Below, one piece after another: positions 27,287-35,993 of a stretch of DNA of 64,000 nucleotides. The position numbers were made by a program, and so were the translations under genes. Numbering within the stretch: the first letter of the stretch is position 1; the number at the start of each line of letters is the position of its first letter. The stretch comes from Alg239-R122 sp041746135 (GTDB lineage Bacteria > Pseudomonadota > Alphaproteobacteria > Sphingomonadales > Sphingomonadaceae). The stretch covers positions 59,842 through 123,841 of the forward strand of contig JBGTHQ010000021.1 in the NCBI GenBank assembly GCA_041746135.1, written 5' to 3'. A model generated the notes under the pieces. The model ran no database searches, had not been told where the DNA came from, and saw nothing but the letters and a program-made list of their open reading frames with translations.

Positions 27287-27309
27287 CTCTCCTCCGGCCC
27301 GGAAGAGAG
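27287..27309 (+). terminator. Hairpin between convergent gmk and SDR gene
   Basis: CTCTCCTCCGG-C-CCGGAAGAGAG, a ten-pair stem with one mismatch, placed in the 35 bp between two convergent stops. No T tract on the plus strand. Confidence 0.4.
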
Positions 27310-27317
27310 CTTATAGT

Positions 27318-28118
27318 CTAATGTCCCTCGGGATCGGTTCCGCCGCCCGATGTATAGGCATTTACCACACCGCCATCGACGGGAATGGTCGTGCCCACGA
27401 CATAATCTCCTGCCCGGCTCGCGAGATAGATTGCAACCGCCGCCATATCCTCGGGCTCGCCGATCCGTTTTGCCGGGATATGCTTGGCGACGGTATCGGC
27501 GTGATCGCGCGCAGCCTTGTTCATGTCCGACTGGAATGCGCCGGGCGCGATGCCGCTTACGACGATATTGTCCTGTAGCAACCGCACCGCCATGCGCCGC
27601 GTGAGGTGGATCAGAGCCGCTTTCGATGCCTGGTAGCTATAGGTTTCCCACGGGTTGATTTTCATGCCGTCGATCGAGGCGACATTGATGACTTTTGCGG
27701 GCTGTTCCTTGGTGCCCGCATTCTTGAGCAGGCCGTGGAGTTTCTGTGTCAGGAAAAACGGCGATTTGACGTTCAGGTCCATCACCTTGTCCCAGCCCTG
27801 CTCAGGAAAATTTTCGAACTCGCTGCCCCAGGCGGCGCCCGCATTGTTGAGCAATATATCGAGCCTGTCCTCATGCTTGCCGAGTTCCGCGGCCAGCGCT
27901 TCGCAGCCCGCGATCGTGCTGATATCGCCGGGAAGCGAAATGCAATTCTCGCCCAGTTCCTCGGCCGTGGCATCGCACACATCCGCCTTGCGCGCGGTGA
28001 TATACACTTTCGCACCGGACTGGATATAGCCTTCGGCAATCATCTTGCCGATGCCGCGCGATCCGCCGGTAACGAGCGCAACGCGGCCTTCTAGAGAGAA
28101 GAGTTTCCGGACGTCCAT
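27318..28118 (-). CDS. Short-chain dehydrogenase/reductase
   Basis: A 266-residue SDR. Rossmann motif VTGGSRGIGKMIAEG, NNAGAAWG, and catalytic Ser/Tyr/Lys in VASIDG and YSYQASK. The ending VDGGVVNAYTSGGG is typical of dehydrogenases in acyl and ring degradation. Last gene of the minus-strand arm of the catabolic island; a 143-bp inverted-repeat element separates it from the acyl-CoA dehydrogenase gene upstream. Substrate unknown. Confidence 0.88.
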   Translation of the reverse strand: MDVRKLFSLEGRVALVTGGSRGIGKMIAEGYIQSGAKVYITARKADVCDATAEELGENCISLPGDISTIAGCEALAAELGKHEDRLDILLNNAGAAWGSEFENFPEQGWDKVMDLNVKSPFFLTQKLHGLLKNAGTKEQPAKVINVASIDGMKINPWETYSYQASKAALIHLTRRMAVRLLQDNIVVSGIAPGAFQSDMNKAARDHADTVAKHIPAKRIGEPEDMAAVAIYLASRAGDYVVGTTIPVDGGVVNAYTSGGGTDPEGH

Positions 28119-28140
28119 TATAATTTCCTTTTCTGTATAT

Positions 28141-28283
28141 CGTCATCCTGAACTTGTTTCAGGATCCATGGTGCCGATTTGCGCAGTGGTAGAATTTCAG
28201 AGTTTTGGTACCAAAATTGCAATTCTCATATCGGGAACTGCAAGCAGTTGTAAAATGGATGCTGAAACAAATTCAGCATGACG
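28141..28283. repeat. 143-bp intergenic element with terminal inverted repeats
   Basis: The first 29 bp (CGTCATCCTGAAC then TTGTTTCAGGATCCAT) recur as reverse complement at the last 29 bp with 26 of 29 matching. Each end is itself a near-palindrome around CTGAA-TTTCAG. The core is AT-rich with no gene. Looks like a non-coding mobile or structured repeat; it fills the gap between two genes of one operon. Confidence 0.75.
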
Positions 28284-28290
28284 TGGTAAA

Positions 28291-29427
28291 TCAATAACCG
28301 TGCAGTTCGGCAACCTTGTTGGCGTGGTAATTGGCATCGCCGAAAAACTCGTTCAGCGCGCGGTCGCGCTTCATATACAGACCGATATCATATTCGTCGG
28401 TCATTCCGACGCCGCCATGCATCTGCACCCCCTCGCGCACAGCAAGATTCGCGGTGCGACCGGCTTTGGCCTTGGCGACATGCACATAGAGCGGCGCGTT
28501 GCCCGAGCCCTCATCGAGCAATTGCTGCGCCTTGAGCACAGCCGCCCGGGCGATTTCCATCTCGCTATAAAGGTGCGACGCACGATGCTGCAATGCCTGG
28601 AACTCGCCGATATACTGGCCAAACTGCTTGCGTTCTTTCAGGTAATTAACCGTTATATCCATCGCGCCGCCGCCGACACCGACCATTTCCGCCGCCGAAC
28701 CGATACGGCCCGCGGTCAGGAGCACATCGAGCACGGCCCCGCCCTGATCGACTTCGCCGATCACGCTGTCAGCGTTGACGTCGACACCGTTAAAAGTGAC
28801 ATGTGCGGCCACCGCGCTGTCGACCAGCCGGACCGGCGCGACATCCATGTTTGCCGCATGTTTGGGAACCGCAAACACTGTCAAACCATCGGCATTGCCC
28901 TCGCTGCCCGAAGTGCGCGCAGCAACGATCAGCATGTCTGCCGAGGCACCGTGGATGACGAACTGTTTCTTGCCGGTCAGCTTGAACCCGTTGCCGCTGC
29001 GTTCCGCCGCCATCGCAATCTGGTCGGGGCGATGTTTGGATTTCTCGTCAATCGCGAGCCCCAATACCGTATCGCCGCTTAAAATGCCCGGCAGATACTG
29101 GCCTTTCAGCTCCGCCCCGGCATGGTTGAGCGCGGCCACGCCGGCAATAGCCGTGGTCAGGAACGGCGATGGTGTCAGGTTGCGGCCGACCTGCTCGAGC
29201 ACGATGCCTGCCTCGACATGGCCCAGACCCAGGCCGCCATCTTCTTCGGATACCAGGATCCCGGTAAAGCCCATTTCGGCAAATTGTTTCCACAGCGCGT
29301 GGCTGAAGCCGTCCTTGCAATTCTTGTCCCGAAACTCGCGAAAATGGCTCACCGGCCCTTCCGATTTGATGAATTCGCGCGCGCTGTCGAGCAGCATGCT
29401 TTGGTCGTCGTCTAGAAATAATGGCAT
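28291..29427 (-). CDS. Acyl-CoA dehydrogenase, probable non-catalytic partner subunit
   Basis: A 378-residue acyl-CoA dehydrogenase fold protein: N-terminal helical domain (about 1-115), beta domain (about 116-220), C-terminal helical domain with the flavin segment GRIGSAAEMVG and the QMHGGVGMTDEYDIG loop. The site that holds the catalytic Glu in medium-chain enzymes (YEGT) is occupied here by FFGD (about 361-364), so the base appears missing. Paired directly with the next gene upstream, which keeps it. This matches the heteromeric alpha2beta2 enzymes known for sterol side chains, with one catalytic and one supporting subunit. An AGAGAA ribosome site precedes the ATG. Confidence 0.85.
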   Translation of the reverse strand: MPLFLDDDQSMLLDSAREFIKSEGPVSHFREFRDKNCKDGFSHALWKQFAEMGFTGILVSEEDGGLGLGHVEAGIVLEQVGRNLTPSPFLTTAIAGVAALNHAGAELKGQYLPGILSGDTVLGLAIDEKSKHRPDQIAMAAERSGNGFKLTGKKQFVIHGASADMLIVAARTSGSEGNADGLTVFAVPKHAANMDVAPVRLVDSAVAAHVTFNGVDVNADSVIGEVDQGGAVLDVLLTAGRIGSAAEMVGVGGGAMDITVNYLKERKQFGQYIGEFQALQHRASHLYSEMEIARAAVLKAQQLLDEGSGNAPLYVHVAKAKAGRTANLAVREGVQMHGGVGMTDEYDIGLYMKRDRALNEFFGDANYHANKVAELHGY

Positions 29428-29471
29428 ATTATTCTCTTTTTAATTCTTGAAATTATCAAATGCGGAAAGGT

Positions 29472-30668
29472 TTACCCGCCTGGAAGCTCGAGTATCCGCT
29501 TGGAAATCACGTTCAGCATCACTTCGCTGGTGCCGCCCTCGATACTGTTGGCCTTGGTGCGCAGCCAGTCGCGCGGTTTTTTGCCGCCGTGCGATGCTTC
29601 GCTTTCCCATTCCAGTGCATCGCTACCGCCCGCCGCCATGATCAGCTCATGGCGTTTCTTGTTGAGCTCGGTGCCCGCATATTTCATCATGTTCGGCTGT
29701 GCCGGATGGCCCTTGCCCGCTTTCATCTCGTCCATAAATTGTTCGGAGACGGCGCGAAACGCCAGCGTATCGACATCGAATTGCGCCAGTTCCGCGCGCA
29801 GCAACTGGTCATCCAGCATGCCCAGTCCGTTCAGCCCAATGGCGCCCGTCATGACCGCACCCAACGAGCGCGACCCGTCGCCCAGACCGCCGCCCGAAAT
29901 CATTTCGCGCTCGTGGCCAAGCAGATATTTGGCCACGTCCCAGCCGCGGCCCACTTCTCCGACAATCTGGTCCTTCGGTACCTGCACATCGTCGAAAAAA
30001 GTCTCGCAGAAAGGCGAGTTGCCCGAAATCAACAGAATCGGCTTGGTCGATACGCCTGGCGATTCCATGTCGAACAACAGGAACGATATGCCGCGATATT
30101 TATCCTGCTTGTCGGTGCGGACCAGACAGAAAATCCAGTCGGCTTTGTCGGCATAGCTGGTCCACACTTTCTGGCCGTTGACGATCCAGTGATCGCCGCA
30201 CTCTTCATCATAGGCTTCCTCACCGAAGGTCTGCAAGGACACAAGATCGGAGCCGCTGCCCGGTTCGCTATAACCCTGACACCAGCGGATTTCGCCGCGC
30301 GCGATCTGGCCGAGATAATGGATCTTTTGTTCTTCGGTACCAAATTTGAGCAAGGCGGGCCCAAGCATCCAGATACCGAAACTCGACAGCGGCGAACGAC
30401 AGCCGAGCTTCGCCATTTCGCGGCGGAATATCTTGGCTTGCGCAGCCGACAGCCCCGCCCCGCCATATTCTTTCGGCCAATCGGGCACGGTATAGCCCTT
30501 GGCGGCACAGCGTTCGAGCCAGAGCTTTTGCGCCTCGTTCTTGAATTCGAAATTGCGCCCACCCCAGCACATATCGTCCTCGCCGCGCACCGGCTCGCGC
30601 ATTTCGGGTGGACAGTTTTCTTCCAGCCAGCTGCGAATTTCGGTGCGGAATTGTTCGAGATCAGACAT
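29472..30668 (-). CDS. Acyl-CoA dehydrogenase, probable catalytic subunit
   Basis: A 398-residue acyl-CoA dehydrogenase that would oxidise an acyl-CoA to the enoyl-CoA using FAD. Flavin and substrate motifs: WCQGYSEPGSGSDL (about 125-138), VNGQKVWTSYA, and RTKANSIEGGTSEVM, where E377 sits at the catalytic-base position. AGGAG lies seven bases before the ATG. First gene of the minus arm; 44 bp separate it from the partner subunit. Confidence 0.9.
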   Translation of the reverse strand: MSDLEQFRTEIRSWLEENCPPEMREPVRGEDDMCWGGRNFEFKNEAQKLWLERCAAKGYTVPDWPKEYGGAGLSAAQAKIFRREMAKLGCRSPLSSFGIWMLGPALLKFGTEEQKIHYLGQIARGEIRWCQGYSEPGSGSDLVSLQTFGEEAYDEECGDHWIVNGQKVWTSYADKADWIFCLVRTDKQDKYRGISFLLFDMESPGVSTKPILLISGNSPFCETFFDDVQVPKDQIVGEVGRGWDVAKYLLGHEREMISGGGLGDGSRSLGAVMTGAIGLNGLGMLDDQLLRAELAQFDVDTLAFRAVSEQFMDEMKAGKGHPAQPNMMKYAGTELNKKRHELIMAAGGSDALEWESEASHGGKKPRDWLRTKANSIEGGTSEVMLNVISKRILELPGG

Positions 30669-30705
30669 GTGGGCTCCTGCAAAACTGTGCGCCGTTGCGC
30701 ATCAT

Positions 30706-30721
30706 TTAATCGTTCGGTTAA
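30706..30721. promoter_or_regulatory. Palindromic operator candidate between divergent catabolic arms
   Basis: TTAATCG-TT-CGGTTAA, seven-base arms with one mismatch, in the intergenic space between the two divergent arms of the island. The size and symmetry suit a TetR-type regulator, which often controls acyl-CoA genes, but no regulator gene is present in the window. Confidence 0.4.
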
Positions 30722-30829
30722 GCTACGCTTTTTGCATTCGCTCGGCAAGAGTTTGTGCACAATAAAGCGTGCCGTAACGGCGGCGGCGAGTCGATTGACC
30801 GTACACTGCTTCCCGCGCATGTTGCAGTT

Positions 30830-32314
30830 ATGGAGAGAATCGCCACACCCAGCAAGACAGGGCAAACGGCCGCCGCTGATACCGTACCGATGCCGATCAA
30901 ACTGAGCTACGGCTTTGGCGCGGTGGCTTACGGTATCAAGGATAACGGCTTTGCCGTGTTTCTTTTATATTATTACAATCAGGTCGTCGGTCTGCCAGCC
31001 ACTTTAGTGAGTCTCGCCATCATGGTGGCGCTGTTGGTCGATGCTTTTATCGATCCGCTGGTGGGGCAGTTTTCGGACAGAACTCGCACCCGGCTGGGTC
31101 GCCGCCACCCGTGGCTATATGCGTCAGCCTTGCCAATCGCGATTTTCTGGATTTTGCTGTGGAACCCGCCCGACGGGAGTTTGACTCTGCAATTTCTCTA
31201 TCTGACCGTTGTTGCGATGTTCGTGCGCGTTGCGATCTCCTGTTACGAAGTGCCGTCGCTGGCGCTGCTTCCCGAATTGTCGAAAGACTATCACGAGCGC
31301 ACAAGGGTGCTTCGCTACCGCACGCTTTTCGGCTGGGCGAGCGGGCTCCTTATCATGATCGCCGCCTATGGCGTTTTCCTTGTTCCGGAAGGGGTCATCG
31401 AAACCGGTTTGCTCAATCCGGCAGGATATTCGCGCTTCGCCATTGCCGGGGCAATCGCCATGATTCTGGCTGTACTGGTATCGGCAGTGGGCACACAAAA
31501 GCGCATCGTCGGCAATTATAATGCCGAAGTCGATCCACCCCCCAGCGCCGAAAACCTGCGACAAATGCTTTCGATGATGATGTTCAAGCCGTTCCTGCTG
31601 TTACTGTTTGCCGGTATTTTCGCTTATGCTGCGCAGGGACTTATATTCTCGCTCACGCCGTATCTGCTGACACATGTCTGGGAATTCAGCCAGAGCCAGT
31701 TCGTGCACTACTCGCTGGTATTGTTCGTATCGGTACTGACATCGTTTTTCCTTGTTACGCCGGTTTCAAAATGGCTGGGCAAGCCCAAAGCCGCCTCCAG
31801 ACTGACACTAATCGCTGGAACATTTGGGACATTGCCCTATGCCCTTCGTTATTTTGACCTGTTCCCCGCGAACGACTCGCCAGCCATGATTCCCTTGCTT
31901 TACGCATTGCTGGTCTTTGCGATCGGGGCGGGTATCAGCGTCATGATCCTGACCATGTCGATGATGGCCGATGTCGCCGACGCCTCGGAAGAGGTCACGG
32001 GCAAACGCACCGAAGGCGTGTTTTCCGCGGGCGTGTTTTTCATGCAGAAATGCGTGACAGGTATCGGCATCTTCATTGCCGGTGCGATCATCCAGTTCAG
32101 CGGACTTCAGGATGGCGCTGCTCCCGGCACCGCGACCACCGGTACGGTGCAATCACTGATCTTCATGTATATTGTGTTGATCGGTATTTTAGCCGGACTT
32201 GGCGCATGGGCCTACACATTGTTCCCGCTGACCGAGGATGACCATAATCGCCGGATTGCCAAGCTGGCCGTAAGATCACGGCAGGGGAAAGGCGGCCGGC
32301 CCAGCGCCAAATGA
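30830..32314 (+). CDS. MFS symporter of the GPH (MelB-like) type
   Basis: A 494-residue inner-membrane transporter with about 11-12 helices. The start region KLSYGFGAVAYGIKDNGFAVFL and the loop DPLVGQFSDRTRTRLGRRHPW are characteristic of glycoside/pentoside/hexuronide:cation symporters (MFS_2), also found beside sterol and bile-acid degradation genes. Likely imports the substrate of this island. Start uncertain: ATG at 30830 or a Met 20 codons later; the open frame begins at 30755. Divergent from the acyl-CoA dehydrogenase pair. Confidence 0.85.
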   Translation: MERIATPSKTGQTAAADTVPMPIKLSYGFGAVAYGIKDNGFAVFLLYYYNQVVGLPATLVSLAIMVALLVDAFIDPLVGQFSDRTRTRLGRRHPWLYASALPIAIFWILLWNPPDGSLTLQFLYLTVVAMFVRVAISCYEVPSLALLPELSKDYHERTRVLRYRTLFGWASGLLIMIAAYGVFLVPEGVIETGLLNPAGYSRFAIAGAIAMILAVLVSAVGTQKRIVGNYNAEVDPPPSAENLRQMLSMMMFKPFLLLLFAGIFAYAAQGLIFSLTPYLLTHVWEFSQSQFVHYSLVLFVSVLTSFFLVTPVSKWLGKPKAASRLTLIAGTFGTLPYALRYFDLFPANDSPAMIPLLYALLVFAIGAGISVMILTMSMMADVADASEEVTGKRTEGVFSAGVFFMQKCVTGIGIFIAGAIIQFSGLQDGAAPGTATTGTVQSLIFMYIVLIGILAGLGAWAYTLFPLTEDDHNRRIAKLAVRSRQGKGGRPSAK

Positions 32315-32441
32315 TAGCAAAGACGCATGTTGGGGGTGGAAATCCCCTGTAATAAATGACACAAGTTAATCACGTAATTAAAAGTGGCGATAAAGCCGCA
32401 TATCAGGGCTTATTGGCCCATAGCGAGCAGGAGATTATCTG

Positions 32442-33728
32442 ATGGATTTCGATCTTACCGAACGGCAGCAATATTGGCGCGACCGCGTACGCGCATTTAT
32501 CGAAGCGCATGTTCGCCCGCGCATGGGCGACTATCACGCACAGCAGGCCGAGGGCGATCGCTGGAAAGTGCTGCAGGTTATCGAGGATGAGAAAGCCCGC
32601 GCGAAATCGCAGGGTCTGTGGAACCTTTTCATGCCGCCTTCCAACCCCAACCTGACGCATGTCGACGACAGTTTCGAATTCGACGGACCCGGCCTGACCA
32701 ATCTCGAATACGCATTGTGCGCAGAGGAAATGGGCCGCATCGGCTGGGCATCGGAAGCGTTTAACTGTTCCGCGCCCGATACCGGCAATATGGAAGTGTT
32801 CCACCGCTACGGCACGCGCGAGCACAAGGACACATGGCTGAAACCCCTGATGAACGGCGAAATCCGCTCGGCTTTCCTGATGACTGAGCCGGGCGTGGCC
32901 TCTTCCGATGCTACCAATATCGAGACTCGCATGGTGCGCGACGGCGACGAATATGTCATTAACGGCCGCAAATGGTGGTCTTCGGGTGCAGGTGATCCGC
33001 GCTGCAAAGTCGCGATCGTGATGGGCAAAACCGACACCGAAGCCAAACGCCATCAACAGCAGTCGCAGATTATCGTGCCGCTCGACGCGCCGGGCGTCAA
33101 CATCCTGCGCCACCTGCCGGTATTCGGCTATGACGATGCGCCGCACGGCCATATGGAAATCGAACTGAAAGACGTGCGCGTTTCGGCCAGCAATATCCTG
33201 CTCGGCGAAGGCCGCGGTTTCGAAATCGCACAGGGCCGCCTTGGACCCGGCCGCATCCACCATTGCATGCGCACCATTGGCGTGGCCGAGGAAGCGCTTG
33301 AGAAAATGTCCCGCCGCCTGCAATCGCGCGTGGCATTTGGTCGGACGATCGCGGAATTCAGCGTGTGGGAAGAGCGTATCGCCCGCGCCCGTATCGATAT
33401 CGACATGACCCGCCTGCTCTGCCTCAAGGCCGCAGACATGATGGACAAGGTCGGCAACAAGAATGCCAAGGCGGAAATCGCCATGATCAAGGTGCAGGCC
33501 CCCAATATGGCGCTCAAAATCATCGATGATGCGATTCAGGCGCATGGCGGCGGCGGCGTATCCAACGATTACGGACTTGCCGAAGCCTATGCGCACCAGC
33601 GCACCTTGCGCCTCGCCGACGGTCCCGACGAAGTTCACAACCGCTCGATCGCGCGAATCGAATTCGGCAAATACGGGCCCGACAGCGATATCAGCGTCTC
33701 GTCCGGCGATATGGGAGCGACACGGTGA
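32442..33728 (+). CDS. Acyl-CoA dehydrogenase, ACAD10/11-like
   Basis: A 428-residue acyl-CoA dehydrogenase. FAD/substrate loops: FLMTEPGVASSDATNI and INGRKWWSSGAGDPRC. The C-terminal loop QAHGGGGVSNDYGLAEAYAH then TLRLADGPDEVH places ADGP where others have YEGT, so Asp replaces the usual Glu, the mark of the ACAD10/11 subgroup. Family members pair with an APH-like kinase, present here two genes on. The start has AGGAG-N8-ATG. Its TGA overlaps the GTG of the dehydrogenase gene. Confidence 0.9.
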   Translation: MDFDLTERQQYWRDRVRAFIEAHVRPRMGDYHAQQAEGDRWKVLQVIEDEKARAKSQGLWNLFMPPSNPNLTHVDDSFEFDGPGLTNLEYALCAEEMGRIGWASEAFNCSAPDTGNMEVFHRYGTREHKDTWLKPLMNGEIRSAFLMTEPGVASSDATNIETRMVRDGDEYVINGRKWWSSGAGDPRCKVAIVMGKTDTEAKRHQQQSQIIVPLDAPGVNILRHLPVFGYDDAPHGHMEIELKDVRVSASNILLGEGRGFEIAQGRLGPGRIHHCMRTIGVAEEALEKMSRRLQSRVAFGRTIAEFSVWEERIARARIDIDMTRLLCLKAADMMDKVGNKNAKAEIAMIKVQAPNMALKIIDDAIQAHGGGGVSNDYGLAEAYAHQRTLRLADGPDEVHNRSIARIEFGKYGPDSDISVSSGDMGATR

Positions 33729-34807
33729 AAGCGGCTGTCCTCAAGCAAGCGGGGCAGCCACTCGAAATCCGCGATGTCGAGATCGATACCCCCGGCCCGC
33801 GCGAAGTCCTGATCCGCACGAAAGCAGTCGGGCTTTGCCGTTCGGATTTGCATTTTATCGACGGCGTCTATCCGGCGCTGATGCCCACCATTCCCGGCCA
33901 TGAAGCCGCCGGAGTGGTCGAAGCGGTCGGCGATGAAGTGCGCCATGTCGCCCCCGGCGATCACGTTGTCACGTTCCTCGCCCCGTTTTGCGGATCATGC
34001 GAATTGTGCGCGGGCGGGCAACAGAGCCTGTGTCAGGACCCGTCGATCAAACGCAGCAAGGATCAGCCGCCCAAGCTGACCATGGACGGCGAGACGGTGA
34101 ACCAGTTTCTCAACCTGTCGGCTTTTGCCGAAAAGATGCTGGTTCACGAAAATGCCTGTGTCGGGATCGACAAGAAAATGCCGTTCGACCGCGCGGCTTT
34201 GCTCGGCTGCGCCGTCATCACGGGTGCAGGCGCGGTGTTTAACGACAGCAAGCTGAAACCCGGCGAAAGCGTTGCCATTGTCGGCGCGGGCGGGATCGGG
34301 CTGAGCGCAGTCAATGCGGCGAAGATTGCCGGCGCAGGCACAATCATCGCGATCGATCCGGTGAAATCCAAACGCGACCTCGCGCTGAAAATGGGTGCGA
34401 CGCACGTGTTCGATGCGGCCGACGAAGATGTGGCGAAACAGGTGATTGCCGCAACCGGCGGCGGGGTGGATTATGCCATCGAAGCGGTCGGGCGGCCCGA
34501 AACTGCCGAGCTAGCCTGGACCATCGCCAAACGCGGCGGTCAGGCGACGATCGTCGGCATGATCGCGCCGGGCCAGATGGTGACGCTGCACGGTCCCAGT
34601 TTGCTCAGCGGCAAAACGCTGAAAGGCTCGCTGATGGGATCGACCCATTTCCAGATCGATATGCCGCGGCTCGCGCATTTCTACCTGAACGGACAACTCG
34701 ATCTCGACACCATGATCGCCGAGCGTATCACGCTGGACGAGATCAATGCCGGATTCGACAAGCTGCGCGCCGGTGGCGACGTCCGCTCCGTTATACTGTT
34801 CGATTGA
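33725..34807 (+). CDS. Zinc-dependent alcohol dehydrogenase
   Basis: A 360-residue medium-chain dehydrogenase. Catalytic zinc site: Cys in GLCRSDLHF, GHEAAGVVE and a later Cys (LLGCAVITGAG). Structural zinc loop: CGSCELCAGGQQSLC. Rossmann motif VGAGGIGLSAVNAAKIAGAG. Class III/benzyl-alcohol type. The start is a GTG in a GTGA overlap with the stop of the gene before it. Likely oxidises an alcohol intermediate of the island. Confidence 0.92.
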   Translation: MKAAVLKQAGQPLEIRDVEIDTPGPREVLIRTKAVGLCRSDLHFIDGVYPALMPTIPGHEAAGVVEAVGDEVRHVAPGDHVVTFLAPFCGSCELCAGGQQSLCQDPSIKRSKDQPPKLTMDGETVNQFLNLSAFAEKMLVHENACVGIDKKMPFDRAALLGCAVITGAGAVFNDSKLKPGESVAIVGAGGIGLSAVNAAKIAGAGTIIAIDPVKSKRDLALKMGATHVFDAADEDVAKQVIAATGGGVDYAIEAVGRPETAELAWTIAKRGGQATIVGMIAPGQMVTLHGPSLLSGKTLKGSLMGSTHFQIDMPRLAHFYLNGQLDLDTMIAERITLDEINAGFDKLRAGGDVRSVILFD

Positions 34808-34824
34808 ACGAAAGGACCGAAACC

Positions 34825-35892
34825 ATGGACGCCGATATCGAAATGACCGGCACGATGGCCGTGCCCGAGAAGGACCAGCTGGACGAGGCCAGATTGTCCG
34901 CATGGATGGATGAGAATGTCGAGGGTTTTAGCGGTCCTCTCACTATGTCCAAGTTTAAGGGGGGCCAGTCCAACCCTACCTACCGCGTCGATACTCCGGA
35001 TCAGTCCTATGTTCTGCGCCGCAAGCCGTTCGGCAAATTGCTGCCCTCCGCGCACGCGGTCGACCGCGAGTATAAGGTGCAATCGGCGCTCTACGAACAG
35101 GGTTTCCCGGTATCGCGCCAGTTCGGTCTGTGCGAGGATGACGCCGTCATCGGTTCGATGTTCTACGTCATGGATTTTGGCGATGGGGTTTCTTATTGGG
35201 ACGGCACCCTCCCGAAACAGACGCCCGACGAGCGCACCGAAATCTATCACGAGATGATCCGCACGCTGGCCAAGCTGCACAGCTATGACCCCGAGAAAAT
35301 AGGTCTCGCCGACTATGGCAAGCCGGGCAATTATTGCGCGCGGCAGATTTCGCGCTGGTCGAAACAATATGCGCTGTCCGAAACCGAAAAGGTGCCGGAA
35401 ATGGACAAGCTGATCGCATGGCTGCCGACCACCACGCCCGAACAAAAGGGTTTCGGCATTGCGCATGGCGATTACCGGATCGACAACATGATTTTTGCCA
35501 AGGACGAGCCGAGGGTTATCGCCCTGCTCGACTGGGAGCTTTCCACGCTCGGCGATCCGATTGCCGATCTCAGCTATTTTCTGATGAGCTGGATCCAGCC
35601 CGCGGAAGGCCGCAACGGTCTGCTCGGTATCGATGTCGAAAAACTGGGCATCCCCACCATGCATGAAGCGCAGGGCCTGTATCTTGAACATGCCAAGCTC
35701 AGTGAAGTGCCGCCAATGGACTGGTATATGGCCTATAACCTGTTCCGCATCGGCGCGATTTTACAGGGTATCAAGAAACGCGTGCTCGACGGCACCGCAT
35801 CGAGCGCGCAGGCCAACGCCATGGCCGACCGCGTGTTGCCGCTGGCCCAGGCGGCTTGGACATTCGCAAAAAAGGCCAGCGCCAAAGATTGA
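34825..35892 (+). CDS. APH-family kinase (phosphotransferase), ACAD10/11 partner type
   Basis: A 355-residue aminoglycoside-phosphotransferase-like kinase. Kinase motifs: N-lobe GGQSNPTYRV, catalytic loop IAHGDYRIDNMIF, metal Asp in LLDWELSTLGDPIADLSY. This is the subgroup whose human versions are fused to ACAD10/11 and whose bacterial versions stand alone. Likely phosphorylates a hydroxyacyl-CoA or related hydroxy acid for the ACAD encoded two genes before; this is inference from family knowledge. The ATG at 34825 follows GAAAGGACCGAAACC; a TTG overlapping the previous stop is a weaker option. Confidence 0.85.
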   Translation: MDADIEMTGTMAVPEKDQLDEARLSAWMDENVEGFSGPLTMSKFKGGQSNPTYRVDTPDQSYVLRRKPFGKLLPSAHAVDREYKVQSALYEQGFPVSRQFGLCEDDAVIGSMFYVMDFGDGVSYWDGTLPKQTPDERTEIYHEMIRTLAKLHSYDPEKIGLADYGKPGNYCARQISRWSKQYALSETEKVPEMDKLIAWLPTTTPEQKGFGIAHGDYRIDNMIFAKDEPRVIALLDWELSTLGDPIADLSYFLMSWIQPAEGRNGLLGIDVEKLGIPTMHEAQGLYLEHAKLSEVPPMDWYMAYNLFRIGAILQGIKKRVLDGTASSAQANAMADRVLPLAQAAWTFAKKASAKD

Positions 35893-35897
35893 AAACA

Positions 35898-35974
35898 CGT
35901 CATTCCGGCGAAAGCCGGAATCTCTCTGAAAAAAGCGCACGATAAATTGAAATTCCGCTTTCGCCGGAATGACG
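35898..35974. repeat. 77-bp intergenic element with terminal inverted repeats
   Basis: Begins with CGTCATTCCGGCGAAAGCC and ends with its reverse complement (CGCTTTCGCCGGAATGACG, allowing one base). Each end has its own small palindrome CCGGCGAAAGCCGG. It lies between the kinase gene and the SDR gene of one operon. Related in layout and end sequence (CGTCAT...ATGACG) to 28141-28283. Confidence 0.75.
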
Positions 35975-35993
35975 ATAGATAGGAATGGAATAT

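Noticed and set aside
29460..30905. Open frame of 481 codons opposite the catalytic acyl-CoA dehydrogenase
   Set aside because: Shadow of the real gene. Translation has no recognisable fold and no start signal.
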